Shown in pieces: positions 8,182 through 17,402 of a stretch of DNA of 64,000 nucleotides. Each line of letters starts with the position of its first letter. Position 1 is the first letter of the stretch. Source of the stretch: Phenylobacterium glaciei (lineage in GTDB: Bacteria; Pseudomonadota; Alphaproteobacteria; Caulobacterales; Caulobacteraceae). The DNA lies in the NCBI RefSeq assembly GCF_016772415.1, contig NZ_JAGSGD010000001.1:3063501-3127500 (forward strand), given 5' to 3'. Both the position numbers and the translations under genes were made by a program. Under the pieces are notes generated by a model that searched no databases, was not told the origin of the DNA, and saw only the letters and a program-made list of their open reading frames with translations.

Positions 8182-9492
8182 CTACTGCCCGACGGTGATG
8201 TCTTGAAGCCCGCCGACCTTCTCGGTGATCTTGCCCTTGGCCAGGCGCGTGGCCGTCACCCGCCAGTGATAGGTCCCAGGCGGCAGGTCGGTGAGCACCA
8301 GTTGCGGCGTCTCCAGCCCCGTCTGGTCCACCAGGGCCGTCCGACCCTCAGCGTCGGCGAACAGCTGGAAGCGGAAGGTGCGCACGCCCTGGCCGGTGGA
8401 GGTCCACTTGAACAGGTACTTGTGCAGTTTGCCCGAGGTTTGCGGCGCGACCTGGCCCGGCGCCAGGACGTTGAGGTCGCGGTCGAAGCCGTAGGTGGCG
8501 GGCAGGCCCTCCAGGCCGGTGGCGTCGATGGCGGTGGCGCGGACGAAGTAGGTGCCGTCGGCGATGGCCTCGAAGGCGACCAGGGTCTTGTCGGTCTTGG
8601 TCTCGTTGAAGATGTCAAGGAAGCCCGCGTCATTGGCCAGCTGCAGGCGATAGGCGACGGCGCGGGGGACCGGTTCGATCTCGAAGGCCACCACCGTGTC
8701 CTCCTGCGCCTTGCCGCCGCGCACCAGTTTCGGCTTGGCCGGCAGTTCGGTGGGCGCGCTTACCGCGGCGGGCGTGACGCTGACGCCGAAGGTCTCGGGC
8801 ACCGCCACCTCGTCCTTGGCCCCGGCCACGCCGACCAGGCCCTTGAGCACCTCGGTGGTGGCCTGGCCGTCGCTCAGCGCCGCGACCCGGAACTCGGTGC
8901 CACGCACGGCGGAGACCGACAGCGGGGTGCGGATCAGGAAGCGGGAATTGGGATTGGCGTTGGGGGTCGCCGAGGTGGAGCTACGACCGCTTTCCAGGTC
9001 GAACACCCGCAACAGGCCGCCGGTCATCGGCGCCTCGCGCAGCTGCCGGACCCGGGCGCTGGAATTGGACGGCAGGGTGATGCGGCTCTCGTCGGAAAGC
9101 TCGACGGTGAGGAAGCCGTTGGCCAAGGTGGTCAGGCGCATGCCCTCGACGATGGGCAGACCGACGCGCGGCGCGACGACCTGGCCGCCGCGCTCGATCC
9201 GCACGGCGCCGGAGAAGGCCACCAGCTCGGCGGTGATGGCGTTGGTCTTCATCACCCGGTAGGGCACGACCACGGTTCGGCCCGGCTGTAGCCGGCGGCC
9301 GTCGGGGATCTTGTTCAGCCGCCGCACGGTCTCGTAGTCGCTGGGCCGAGCGAAGTAGCGCTGGCCGAGATTGTAGAGGTTCTCGCCCTTCTTCACGACA
9401 TAGCGGGCGTCGGGCGGATCGGGCGGCGGCGCCTGTTGGGCGAGAGCGATTCCCGGGATCGCGAGAGCCAGCAACAGGGCAAGCAGCTTCAC
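8182..9492 (-). CDS. LysM and FecR domain periplasmic protein
   Basis: The 436-residue protein has a Sec signal peptide (MKLLALLLALAIPGIALAQ). A LysM-like peptidoglycan-binding module comes next (YVVKKGENLYNLGQRYF ... LQPGRTVVVPYRV). A FecR domain at about residues 95-220 follows (GAVRIERGGQVVAPRVGLPI, VRGTEFRVAALSDG). The C-terminal region has fibronectin type III-like strands (YRLQLANDAGFLDIF, TYHWRVTATR). It overlaps the upstream response-regulator gene by four bases and ends nine bases before the CHASE2 kinase. I infer that it presents an envelope or peptidoglycan-linked signal to the kinase. No sigma factor is adjacent, so it is not a classical FecI/FecR pair. Confidence 0.88.
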   Translation of the reverse strand: MKLLALLLALAIPGIALAQQAPPPDPPDARYVVKKGENLYNLGQRYFARPSDYETVRRLNKIPDGRRLQPGRTVVVPYRVMKTNAITAELVAFSGAVRIERGGQVVAPRVGLPIVEGMRLTTLANGFLTVELSDESRITLPSNSSARVRQLREAPMTGGLLRVFDLESGRSSTSATPNANPNSRFLIRTPLSVSAVRGTEFRVAALSDGQATTEVLKGLVGVAGAKDEVAVPETFGVSVTPAAVSAPTELPAKPKLVRGGKAQEDTVVAFEIEPVPRAVAYRLQLANDAGFLDIFNETKTDKTLVAFEAIADGTYFVRATAIDATGLEGLPATYGFDRDLNVLAPGQVAPQTSGKLHKYLFKWTSTGQGVRTFRFQLFADAEGRTALVDQTGLETPQLVLTDLPPGTYHWRVTATRLAKGKITEKVGGLQDITVGQ

Positions 9493-10196
9493 TGGGCGTC
9501 CTCCAGGACCGTTTGGCAGCGCTCCAGGCGGTAACCGAAGCCGTAGACGGTCACAAGCCGGAAGCCACCGGCCGGCCGCAGGGCGAGCTTGCCCCGCAGG
9601 CGCGAGATGTGGGCGTCCAGGGTGCGGGTCTCCAGGTCGGCGCGGTGGCCCCAGACCCGTTCCAGCAAGTAGTCGCGGCTGAGCGCGCGGGACATGTTGC
9701 GGAATAGGATCAGCGCCAGCTGAAATTCCTTGGAGGTCAGCTGCTCGGTCTTGCCGTCGCGGGTGGCGGTCTCGGCGGCGGGGTCGAAGGTCCAGCCCTC
9801 ATGGGTCTCCCCACTGGTGGGCGGGGCCGCCGGATAGGCCCGCCGCAGCAGGGCCGCGACCCGAGCCAGCAGGATCGAGGGCTCGAAGGGCTTGACCAGA
9901 TAGTCGTCGGCCCCGGCGTTCAGCCCCTCCACCACATCGCTCTCCACCGAACGGCTGGTGACCAGCAGGACGGGCGGCGTGGTGGAGAGCAGTTCCGGCA
10001 GGCGCGCCAGAACGTCGATGCCGGTCATCTCCGGCATGTTCCAATCCATGATCAGCAGGTCGAAGGTCTGGCGCCGCAGGTCGGCCAGCAGGGCCGGCGG
10101 GCGCTCATAGACGGTGCAGCGATGCCCGGCCTGACGCAGCATGGCCGCGAGCAGATCGTTGTGGGCCTGGTCATCGTCCAGCACGGCGATGTTCAT
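9489..10196 (-). CDS. OmpR-family response regulator
   Basis: The 235-residue regulator has a receiver domain (MNIAVLDDDQ, with the phosphoacceptor aspartate at about residue 51 in LLIMDWNMPEMTG, and the conserved lysine in DDYLVKPFEP). It ends in a winged-helix DNA-binding domain (LTSKEFQLALILFRNMSRAL ... LDAHISRLRGKL ... VYGFGYRLE). The start at MNIAVLD removes 15 atypical residues. It is the first gene of the operon and overlaps the FecR/LysM gene by four bases (ATGA). It is the probable output of the CHASE2 kinase encoded downstream. Confidence 0.93.
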   Translation of the reverse strand: MNIAVLDDDQAHNDLLAAMLRQAGHRCTVYERPPALLADLRRQTFDLLIMDWNMPEMTGIDVLARLPELLSTTPPVLLVTSRSVESDVVEGLNAGADDYLVKPFEPSILLARVAALLRRAYPAAPPTSGETHEGWTFDPAAETATRDGKTEQLTSKEFQLALILFRNMSRALSRDYLLERVWGHRADLETRTLDAHISRLRGKLALRPAGGFRLVTVYGFGYRLERCQTVLEDAQ

Positions 10197-10273
10197 GCTC
10201 GGTCCCCACCCAATTCGACTGGCCGGAAGCTTAGCCTTCACGCGCGCATGCGCCGCCTGGATTCGTCCGCAGG

Positions 10274-11152
10274 TTACATTCCTTTACGATCCGCCTCCGG
10301 CGGATCGTTGCGGGCGACGAAGGCGGCGTAGCCTTCGACATATTCATCGGGGATGAAGCCGGCCATCATGGCGCTAAGATGCCCCTTGCCTGGCAGCACC
10401 AGGTTGGTGAAGTCGGCGAGCTCGCGGGCCATGCGGTGGGTGCGGGCGTTGGGCCGATCATACTCGCCGTTGATGGCCATGACCGGGAAGTTGATCCTTG
10501 AGAGGTCCAGCTTGGTGAGCGTCGCCATCATGCGGCCGGCCATGTCCTCCATCTTTCGGACCGCGCCCTCGCCGGCCACGGCCTGGACCTTGGCGCGGAT
10601 CCTGTCGCCGAGATCGTTGCCGACCTCCTCCCCCTTGGCCTGGCGGCGCGCCTTGGCCTGGGCGTTGGCGGCGGCCTCGTCAGGGGCCTCGCCCGTGATG
10701 TCAGGCGGGACCTTGTCTTTCCACTCGCCGACCTCGCTGATCCCCGAGCCCTGGAAACAGGCGGTGATGAACCGTTCCGGCGCCCGGGCCAGCAGTTGCA
10801 GGGTGACGCCGCCGCCCATGGAGTAGCCGGCGATATGGGCCTTCCTGATCCCCATCTGATCCATGAACTCCAGCACGTCGTCGGCCATGTTGAAGTGGCT
10901 GTGCCGCGCCCCGCCCGACAGGCCGTGGGCGCGCATGTCGAGGGCGTAGACGTGGTTGGTCTGCGCCAGCTTCGGCGCGATGCCGTTGGAGAACCAGTTG
11001 CCGATGGCGCTGCCCCGCGCGCCATGGATCAGGATCACCGGGACGCCTTGGCCGGCCTCCACATAGTGCAGGCGGGTCCCGTCCCTGACCGTGAAGAAGC
11101 CGTCGGGCCAGCGCGGCGGTGCGGCGCGTTCGGCCGCGGTCGAAACCGACAT
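10274..11152 (-). CDS. alpha/beta hydrolase
   Basis: This 292-residue enzyme has the alpha/beta hydrolase core. The oxyanion region is VILIHGARGSAIGN, the nucleophile elbow is GYSMGGG (serine), an acidic residue lies in INGEYDRPNA, and the catalytic histidine is in LPGKGHLSAM. A helical cap segment rich in alanine, lysine and arginine (QAKARRQAKGEEVGNDLGDR) is inserted after the nucleophile strand. There is no signal peptide, so it is likely cytoplasmic. The substrate is unknown. It lies between the response-regulator operon and a divergent DsbA-like gene. Confidence 0.85.
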   Translation of the reverse strand: MSVSTAAERAAPPRWPDGFFTVRDGTRLHYVEAGQGVPVILIHGARGSAIGNWFSNGIAPKLAQTNHVYALDMRAHGLSGGARHSHFNMADDVLEFMDQMGIRKAHIAGYSMGGGVTLQLLARAPERFITACFQGSGISEVGEWKDKVPPDITGEAPDEAAANAQAKARRQAKGEEVGNDLGDRIRAKVQAVAGEGAVRKMEDMAGRMMATLTKLDLSRINFPVMAINGEYDRPNARTHRMARELADFTNLVLPGKGHLSAMMAGFIPDEYVEGYAAFVARNDPPEADRKGM

Positions 11153-11312
11153 GAAATCCCCAAGAATCTACGCGACGGAAATGAACTCGGCGGGAAATGA
11201 GTCCCGCCAGAACGTCAGTATGACGGCTCCCAGGCCCCGGCGCCAACGGCCTCAGTTGACAGGCGAGGCGTTGGCGGTGTCCTGAGACCGTCCCCCGTCA
11301 GGAAGCTCCCCC

Positions 11313-11909
11313 TTGCGTCACGTCCTGCTCAGCCTCGCCTTCGCCTTCCTCGCCGGAGGCGCCCTCTCCGCCCCGGTCTACGCCACCGGCGAGCCGTCTC
11401 TGGGCAAGCCCACGGCGAAGATCCATGTCGAGGAGTACGGGTCGCTGAGCTGCACCCACTGCGCCCACTTCAACAATGAGGTCTTCCCGGCCTTCAAGAA
11501 GAATTACATCGACACCGGCAAGGTCCGTTACACCCTGCACGAATTCCTCACCGAGCCGGCCAATGTGGCGGCCATCGGTTTCATCACCGCCCGCTGCGCC
11601 GGGGCCGACAAGTACTATCAGGTGGTGGACGGCCTGTTCCGCCGGCAGGCCGAAATCTTCGAGACCCGCCAGCTGCGCCCCGTCCTGCTGGACGTCGCCA
11701 AGCAGGCGGGCCTGACCGAGGAACAGGTCGCCGCCTGCGTCGCCGATCCCGCCAACGGCGAGGCCCTGGACGCCCGCGTCGCCGCCGGCGAGGCGCGCGG
11801 CGTGGACTCCACCCCCTTCTTCTTCGTCAACGGCGTGAAGGTGGGCGGCGTCACCCTCGAGGATCTCGACAGGGCCATCGGGGCGGCGGGCAAGGCGAAG
11901 AAGAAGTAG
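11313..11909 (+). CDS. DsbA family thiol:disulfide oxidoreductase
   Basis: The 198-residue protein starts at TTG 11313, preceded at good spacing by AGGAAG. It has a signal peptide (LLSLAFAFLAGGALSAPVYA). The thioredoxin-like fold carries the active-site pair CTHC (residues 47-50) and the cis-proline region GVDSTPFFFVNG. The length and the helical insert fit DsbA/DsbG-type periplasmic thioredoxins that form or isomerise disulfides. The C-terminus ends in a lysine-rich KAKKK. It sits 52 bp upstream of uvrB on the same strand but is functionally unrelated. Confidence 0.88.
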   Translation: MRHVLLSLAFAFLAGGALSAPVYATGEPSLGKPTAKIHVEEYGSLSCTHCAHFNNEVFPAFKKNYIDTGKVRYTLHEFLTEPANVAAIGFITARCAGADKYYQVVDGLFRRQAEIFETRQLRPVLLDVAKQAGLTEEQVAACVADPANGEALDARVAAGEARGVDSTPFFFVNGVKVGGVTLEDLDRAIGAAGKAKKK

Positions 11910-11961
11910 CGGGAGCCTGCTGACACCTCCTGTCACCAGGGCGCCCTAGCCTTCCGGGGTC

Positions 11962-14235
11962 ATGCACCCTAAATTCGACCTCATGCCCCGTCCCACGAAG
12001 TCCGCCCCGGCCGAAGCGCCCGGCGTCGCCGACATGTCGGCGGTGTTCGACTACGATGAATCCAAGGGCGCCGTCGCCTGGATCCCCCACCGTCCCGACC
12101 GCCCGCAGAAGTCCGAGGGCGGCCGCAGGTTCAAGCTCGTCAGCGACTACGAGCCGGCCGGCGACCAGCCCACCGCCATCGCCGACCTGGTGGCCGGCCT
12201 GGAGGGCAAGGAGCGTGACCAGGTGCTGCTGGGCGTCACCGGCTCGGGCAAGACCTTCACCATGGCCAAGGTCATCGAGCAGACCCAGCGCCCGGCCCTG
12301 ATCCTGGCGCCCAACAAGACCCTGGCCGCCCAGCTCTATTCGGAGATGAAGAGCTTCTTCCCCGAGAACGCGGTGGAGTTCTTCGTCTCCTATTACGACT
12401 ACTACCAGCCCGAGGCCTACGTGCCGCGGACCGACACCTATATCGAGAAGGACTCCTCGATTAACGAGCAGATCGACCGGATGCGCCACTCGGCGACCCG
12501 GGCGATCCTGGAGCGCGACGACGTCATCGTCGTGGCCTCGGTCTCCTGCATCTACGGCATCGGCTCGGTGGAGACCTATTCCACCATGACCATCCAGCTT
12601 GAGGTCGGACAGCGGGTGGACGAGAAGAAGCTGATCGCCGACCTGGTGGCCCTGCAGTTCAAGCGCAACGACGCCAGCTTCGAGCGCGGCGCCTTCCGCC
12701 GGCGCGGCGACACCCTCGAGATCTTCCCCGCCCACTACGAGGACCGCGCCTGGCGCGTCAGCCTGTTCGGCGACGAGATCGAGGCCATCGTCGAGTTCGA
12801 CCCGCTCACCGGCCGCAAGACCGCCGACCTGCCCAGCATCAAGCTCTACGCCAACAGCCACCACGTGACCCCGCGCCCGACGCTCCACCAGGCCATGATC
12901 TCCATCAAGGCTGAGCTGAAGGAGCGCCTCGACTGGATGATCGCCAACGGCAAGCTGCTGGAGGCCCAGCGGCTGGAGCAGCGCACCACCTTCGACCTGG
13001 AGATGATCGGCGCCACCGGCTCCTGCGCCGGCATCGAGAACTACAGCCGCTACCTGTCGGGGCGCAGGCCTGGCGAGCCGCCCCCTACCTTCTTCGAATA
13101 CATCCCCGACAACGCCCTGCTGTTCGTGGACGAGAGCCACCAGAGCGTGCCGCAGATCGGCGGCATGTACCGGGGCGACTACCGCCGCAAGTTCACCCTG
13201 GCCGAATACGGCTTCCGCCTGCCCTCCTGCCTGGACAACCGCCCCCTCAAGTTTGAGGAGTGGAACGCCATGCGGCCCGACACCATCTGCGTGTCGGCCA
13301 CCCCGGCGGCCTGGGAAATGGAGCAGTCGGGCGGCGTCTTCGCCGAGCAGGTGATCCGCCCCACCGGCCTAATCGACCCGCCGGTGGAGATTAGGCCGGT
13401 CTCCAAGGACAACCACAGCCAGGTGGACGACGTCATCGCCGAGGTGCGCGAGACCACGGCCAAGGGCTACCGGTCGCTGATCACCGTGCTCACCAAGAAG
13501 ATGGCCGAGGACCTGGCCGAGTACATGCACGAGCAGGGCCTGCGGGTCCGCTACATGCACTCCGACATCGACACCATGGAGCGGATCGAGATCATCCGCG
13601 ACCTGCGCCTGGGCGCCTTCGACGCCCTGATCGGCATCAACCTGCTGCGCGAGGGCCTGGACATCCCCGAGTGCGGCCTGGTGGCCATCCTCGACGCCGA
13701 CAAGGAGGGCTTCCTGCGCTCCGAGACCAGCCTGATCCAGACCATCGGCCGGGCGGCGCGGAACGTGGACGGCAAGTGCATCCTCTATGCCGACCGGATC
13801 ACCGGCTCCATGGAACGCGCCATGGCCGAGACCTCACGCCGCCGGGAGAAGCAGGAGGCCTACAACCTCGAGCACGGCATCACGCCCGAGAGCATCAAGT
13901 CCTCCATCAAGGACATCCTCGCCTCTCCCTACGAGAAGGACCGCGTCACCATCCCCGTGGGCGTGGCCGAGGACTCCAAGCCCTTCATGGGCGACAACTT
14001 CAAGACCACCCTGCGCGACCTCGAAAGCCGCATGCGCCAGGCCGCCGCCGACCTCGAATTCGAAACCGCCGCCCGCCTGCGCGACGAGATCAAACGCCTG
14101 AAACTGATGGACCTCGAATTCGCCAACGACGTGCTCACCGCGCCGGGCGAAGAGGTGGACCGCACGGCGGTGAAGAAGGTGCGCGCCGAGGCGCGGGCCG
14201 AGGCGCAGGAGCGGTTCCGGAAGGGGAAGCGGTAG
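11962..14235 (+). CDS. uvrB: excinuclease ABC subunit UvrB
   Basis: This 757-residue protein is UvrB, the damage-verifying helicase-like subunit of nucleotide excision repair that works with UvrA and UvrC. It shows the Walker A motif GVTGSGKT (91-98), the beta-hairpin region [20 protein letters not shown], the DESH motif, the conserved [15 protein letters not shown] and [11 protein letters not shown] segments, and a C-terminal UVR motif ([20 protein letters not shown]). It is longer than the usual 660-680 residues because of an N-terminal extension of about 50 residues and a charged C-terminal tail. A downstream ATG ([10 protein letters not shown]) would shorten the extension. It shows high GC, in contrast to the next gene. 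Confidence 0.97.
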   Translation: MHPKFDLMPRPTKSAPAEAPGVADMSAVFDYDESKGAVAWIPHRPDRPQKSEGGRRFKLVSDYEPAGDQPTAIADLVAGLEGKERDQVLLGVTGSGKTFTMAKVIEQTQRPALILAPNKTLAAQLYSEMKSFFPENAVEFFVSYYDYYQPEAYVPRTDTYIEKDSSINEQIDRMRHSATRAILERDDVIVVASVSCIYGIGSVETYSTMTIQLEVGQRVDEKKLIADLVALQFKRNDASFERGAFRRRGDTLEIFPAHYEDRAWRVSLFGDEIEAIVEFDPLTGRKTADLPSIKLYANSHHVTPRPTLHQAMISIKAELKERLDWMIANGKLLEAQRLEQRTTFDLEMIGATGSCAGIENYSRYLSGRRPGEPPPTFFEYIPDNALLFVDESHQSVPQIGGMYRGDYRRKFTLAEYGFRLPSCLDNRPLKFEEWNAMRPDTICVSATPAAWEMEQSGGVFAEQVIRPTGLIDPPVEIRPVSKDNHSQVDDVIAEVRETTAKGYRSLITVLTKKMAEDLAEYMHEQGLRVRYMHSDIDTMERIEIIRDLRLGAFDALIGINLLREGLDIPECGLVAILDADKEGFLRSETSLIQTIGRAARNVDGKCILYADRITGSMERAMAETSRRREKQEAYNLEHGITPESIKSSIKDILASPYEKDRVTIPVGVAEDSKPFMGDNFKTTLRDLESRMRQAAADLEFETAARLRDEIKRLKLMDLEFANDVLTAPGEEVDRTAVKKVRAEARAEAQERFRKGKR

Positions 14236-14357
14236 GGGGACACCATCGTCCAACTCAACGTCAACAGTTCTGTTGGCCCCGGTATCCGATGGTTGCAATG
14301 CGCGGGACAACCGCCTCCGGTATTGTCGGTTCTTGATTCGGGGCCGCGGGGGCGATT

Positions 14358-16115
14358 TTGACCACAATCCGACAAATCACGTTCCACAACTTCAAGCGAT
14401 TTGACCGGTTCACCCTGAACTGCCGGGAATCAAACATCCTGGTTGGACCAAACAACGCGGGAAAATCCTCAATTCTAGACGCCCTCCGCGTTCTCTACGG
14501 CGCGATGCGGTATGCCAAGCGACTGAAACCACGGCTCATACGAACGACCGCCGGCGAAGACTGGGGATATGAAATCCCTGATTCTTCCATCCTCATCGGC
14601 GTTGCGAACGTCGTAAGGAACTACGGGGACGACGACGCAATTATCGAGTTTACCCATAGCAATGGGCGAAAGTTGATCGTCGAATTACACCCGGACCACC
14701 TAACTCGTCTATATATCCGAGATGCGAACAAACACACATCGTCTGGAAAGTCGTATTTTAGTCTTTTTCCAGTCACGGTAGTTATCGTTCCGACGCTATC
14801 CCCGTTCGAGCAAGAAGAATTATATGTTACAGATGATACGGTCGACAGAAATCGCGCCAATCGTCTCGCATCTCGATATTTTCGCAATATTTGGTATCGG
14901 AGCAGCAAAGAAGAATTCGAAGATTTTTCCAATCTGATCGAAAATACTTGGCCGGGAATTTCTATAAAGAGACCTAATCGCCCACCTGAGTCACCAAAAT
15001 CTCTCGAGATGTTCTACAGCGAACGCCGCATAGACAGAGAGATTTCATGGGCAGGATTCGGCTTTCAGGTGTGGCTTCAAATTCTAACGCACGCTCAACG
15101 TGGCGATGAAGATGCAATCTTCGTATTAGATGAACCTGATATTTATCTTCATCCGGACCTTCAATTTCAACTTCTTCAGCTGATAAAGAACTCATTTAAG
15201 CAGTTCTTCATTGCAACGCACTCTTCCGAAATTATCAATAGGTCGTCTCCAGGAGATATTGCGAGCATAAATTCAAACTATCGAACTTCGAAGCGAATAA
15301 AATCCGACGAAGACTACAACGAAGTCTTCGCTTATATCGGCTCGATCGAAAACGTAGAACTTTCCAGACTCTCTCGGGCGAAGAGAGTTATCTTCTTTGA
15401 AGGAAAGGATAAGTCGATACTTGGAAAGTTTTGTCAAAAAGCCAATTTGTCAGGTCTTTTAGAGGACAAAGAAACCATTATCATTGGCGTTGGAGGATTT
15501 GGCCAATGGCGGAAAGTCCTAGAAACAGCATGGACCTTTAAAAACATCCTGCAGATAGAAGTTTCTATACTTTCGTTATTTGATAGAGACTACAGAGATT
15601 TGCGGGAGATAAATGATTTGATCACGGAAATCTCCTCCGCAGAGGTTTCTTGTTCCGTTTGGAATCGTAAGGAAATTGAAAATTACGCGCTGAATAGCAC
15701 TGTTTTGCAGGATACAATTATTCGGCGCGTACGAGAGAGAAATCCAAAATCAACCCTATCAGCTACGGGCGCGCTTGAAATCATTTCTATTGTTTCTGAA
15801 GAATATAGGCACGATGTGATTTCCCAAATCGTGTCCAACGCAACAACCTATGAGCGCCGCATTGCCACCGGTCGGGACGTTTCGCAAATAACCAAGGAAT
15901 GTTTAAAGGAATTTGAGAGAAATTGGTCCTCAATTGAGGATCGGCTGAAGATAATTCCCGGCAAGCAATTCATCGCGGATCTCTCTCGGCACTTGCAAGA
16001 TAATTACTCATGCACGATAACTATAAATATGATGATAGACGACTTGAAAATATCGGACTTAGACCCTCAACTCCTCTCTGTACTCAATCAGGTAGAAGAA
16101 TTTTGCCGCAGATGA
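14358..16115 (+). CDS. OLD-like AAA ATPase with TOPRIM nuclease domain
   Basis: The 585-residue protein has an SMC/RecF-like ATPase with Walker A GPNNAGKS (30-37), Walker B IFVLDEPDIYLHP (about 254-266) and the H-loop ATHSSE (286-291). A TOPRIM-like domain follows, with the acidic motif VIFFEGKDK (Glu 348) and SLFDRDYRD (Asp 409 and 411). This is the architecture of OLD-family nucleases, several of which act in phage exclusion or defence systems. The gene is strikingly AT-rich: bases 14701-14760 hold 23 G+C of 60, while flanking genes are clearly GC-rich. It starts at TTG after a G-rich element. No partner helicase or reverse transcriptase is adjacent, so a single-gene OLD is the best call. 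Defence is an inference. Confidence 0.85.
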   Translation: MTTIRQITFHNFKRFDRFTLNCRESNILVGPNNAGKSSILDALRVLYGAMRYAKRLKPRLIRTTAGEDWGYEIPDSSILIGVANVVRNYGDDDAIIEFTHSNGRKLIVELHPDHLTRLYIRDANKHTSSGKSYFSLFPVTVVIVPTLSPFEQEELYVTDDTVDRNRANRLASRYFRNIWYRSSKEEFEDFSNLIENTWPGISIKRPNRPPESPKSLEMFYSERRIDREISWAGFGFQVWLQILTHAQRGDEDAIFVLDEPDIYLHPDLQFQLLQLIKNSFKQFFIATHSSEIINRSSPGDIASINSNYRTSKRIKSDEDYNEVFAYIGSIENVELSRLSRAKRVIFFEGKDKSILGKFCQKANLSGLLEDKETIIIGVGGFGQWRKVLETAWTFKNILQIEVSILSLFDRDYRDLREINDLITEISSAEVSCSVWNRKEIENYALNSTVLQDTIIRRVRERNPKSTLSATGALEIISIVSEEYRHDVISQIVSNATTYERRIATGRDVSQITKECLKEFERNWSSIEDRLKIIPGKQFIADLSRHLQDNYSCTITINMMIDDLKISDLDPQLLSVLNQVEEFCRR

Positions 16116-16164
16116 TCAGCCGCCCCTTCTCTGATTAATTGAAACGAAAAAATCTCCACCCGCC

Positions 16165-16857
16165 CTACAACCCCGCCAACCAGTTGATCACCAGCGCCTG
16201 AAGCGTCAGCCGCTTGTCCGACCAGCCGTGGTCCGTGGCCACGTGGACGTCCTGCACCTTGGTCCCGCCGGCGGCGTGGATCGCGGCGATCAGGCGGTCG
16301 GCGTCGGGGCGCAGGCCGTCGTCGCTGTGGAGGACCAGGAGGCGGGTGTCCTTCAGGCAGGGGCCGAGCCTGTCCAGCCGCCAGGCCTCGCCATTGGCGA
16401 TCAGCTCGGCGCCCATGCTCTCGCCGGAGACGCCGGCCAGGGCCTCGCGGTTGCCGTCCATGGCCTTGGTGATGGCGGGCGGGCTGTACTTCCCCTGCAC
16501 GCCCCGCAGGCCCATGTCGGCCGCCGAGATCAGCACGGCGCCCAGCAGGTCCGGCTCCACGGCGGCGGTCTCGGCGGTGACCCAGCCGCCCATGCTGTGG
16601 CCGGCGATGGCGATGCGCCTTGGGTCGATCCCCAGCTTGGCCGCATTAGCCGGGTCGCGGATATAGGCCAGCACGGCCCGCGCGTCGGTCAGGTTGCCGC
16701 CGAAGCTGAAGGTCCCCGGGCTGCCCCAGGAGCCGCGATAGTTGAAGGTCACCGCGTTCCAGCCGGCGCGGCGCACGGCCTGGGCCAGGTCCAGGTTCTT
16801 TTCGTTGCCGGGCAGGCCGTGGAGGATGACCAGGGTCGGATGCGGCCCTTTCCCCAA
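16165..16857 (-). CDS. alpha/beta hydrolase, N-terminally truncated
   Basis: The frame encodes a hydrolase core with VILHGLPGNEKNLDLAQAVR, FNYRGSWGSPG, the nucleophile elbow GHSMGGW, a possible acid in LHSDDGLRPDAD, and the histidine region TDHGWSDKR. The family normally has a signal peptide and several strands before the HGLPG motif. Here only about eight residues precede the first core strand, and the in-frame codon just upstream is the TGA stop of the BrnA antitoxin gene. The only start is TTG 16857. The 5' part is therefore probably deleted, with the toxin-antitoxin module now in its place. It may be a non-functional remnant. Confidence 0.7.
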   Translation of the reverse strand: MGKGPHPTLVILHGLPGNEKNLDLAQAVRRAGWNAVTFNYRGSWGSPGTFSFGGNLTDARAVLAYIRDPANAAKLGIDPRRIAIAGHSMGGWVTAETAAVEPDLLGAVLISAADMGLRGVQGKYSPPAITKAMDGNREALAGVSGESMGAELIANGEAWRLDRLGPCLKDTRLLVLHSDDGLRPDADRLIAAIHAAGGTKVQDVHVATDHGWSDKRLTLQALVINWLAGL

Positions 16858-16866
16858 GCCGCCGCC

Positions 16867-17106
16867 TCAGCTCACGCCGTCGAGCCGGTCGGCGATCCAG
16901 ATCTTGATCAGGGACTGACGGGTCACGCCGCGCCTCTGGGCCTCGATGTCAAGGCGACGGACCATCTGGTCGGTGAAGTCGACATTGACGCGCCGCTTCT
17001 CCAGGCCCGGACGACGGGCGGTTGACCAGTCGATGTGGTCGCCGATGTCCTCACCGGCGTCGAACTTCGCGTCAAACGCCTCGCCGCTAATAGTCTTGGC
17101 TGTCAT
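16867..17106 (-). CDS. brnA: BrnA-type antitoxin
   Basis: This 79-residue protein has an acidic N-terminal half (FDAKFDAGEDIGDHIDWS) and a ribbon-helix-helix C-terminal half (RRVNVDFTDQMVRRLDIEAQ, RRGVTRQSLIKIWIADRLD). This is the BrnA antitoxin layout. BrnA binds and neutralises BrnT and autoregulates the operon. Its start overlaps the toxin gene by 20 bases, with the toxin gene first, which is the usual order. Its stop codon lies in the same frame as the truncated hydrolase that follows. Confidence 0.88.
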   Translation of the reverse strand: MTAKTISGEAFDAKFDAGEDIGDHIDWSTARRPGLEKRRVNVDFTDQMVRRLDIEAQRRGVTRQSLIKIWIADRLDGVS

Positions 17107-17353
17107 ATGCGCTCACCTCATCGTCCCGGGATCGACGGACCGAAATGATCCGGATCGCCTCCTCACGCTGGGTGACGACCGCCGTCCAAAGGCGCTCGCC
17201 TATCCTTCCGACCACCAGCCGCCGCGGCTCGGCCACGAATTGGGTGTCGACCACCAGCCTCCGGTCGTCGCCCCACAGGGCCTGGGCCGCCTCGAAGTCG
17301 ATCCCGTGCTTGGCGAGATTGCTGGCGCTCTTGTCCGGGTCGAACTCGAACAT
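17087..17353 (-). CDS. brnT: BrnT-type ribonuclease toxin
   Basis: The 88-residue protein matches the BrnT family, RelE-fold ribonuclease toxins. Key segments are FEFDPDKSASNLAKHGIDFE, ALWGDDRRLVVD, RRLVVGRIGERLWTAVVTQR and IRIISVRRS. It is the first gene of a toxin-antitoxin operon with BrnA and overlaps it by 20 bases. When free of BrnA it would be expected to cleave RNA and stop growth. A short palindrome just upstream may be the operator. Confidence 0.9.
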   Translation of the reverse strand: MFEFDPDKSASNLAKHGIDFEAAQALWGDDRRLVVDTQFVAEPRRLVVGRIGERLWTAVVTQREEAIRIISVRRSRDDEVSAYDSQDY

Positions 17354-17375
17354 GCGATAGGACTATCACCAAAAC

Positions 17376-17390
17376 GGTATAATTTCTACC
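17376..17390 (-). promoter_or_regulatory. candidate BrnA operator
   Basis: GGTATAATTTCTACC is an imperfect inverted repeat (GGTA and TACC around an AT-rich centre). It is 23 bp upstream of the brnT start in an AT-rich spacer and also contains a TATAAT-like string. Autoregulation by BrnA is known for the family; this site is inferred. Confidence 0.4.
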
Positions 17391-17402
17391 CTCTGGGACG
17401 AG

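Noticed and set aside
11851..13140. 429-residue minus-strand frame opposite uvrB
   Set aside because: Shadow composition and no recognisable domain; uvrB is unambiguous.
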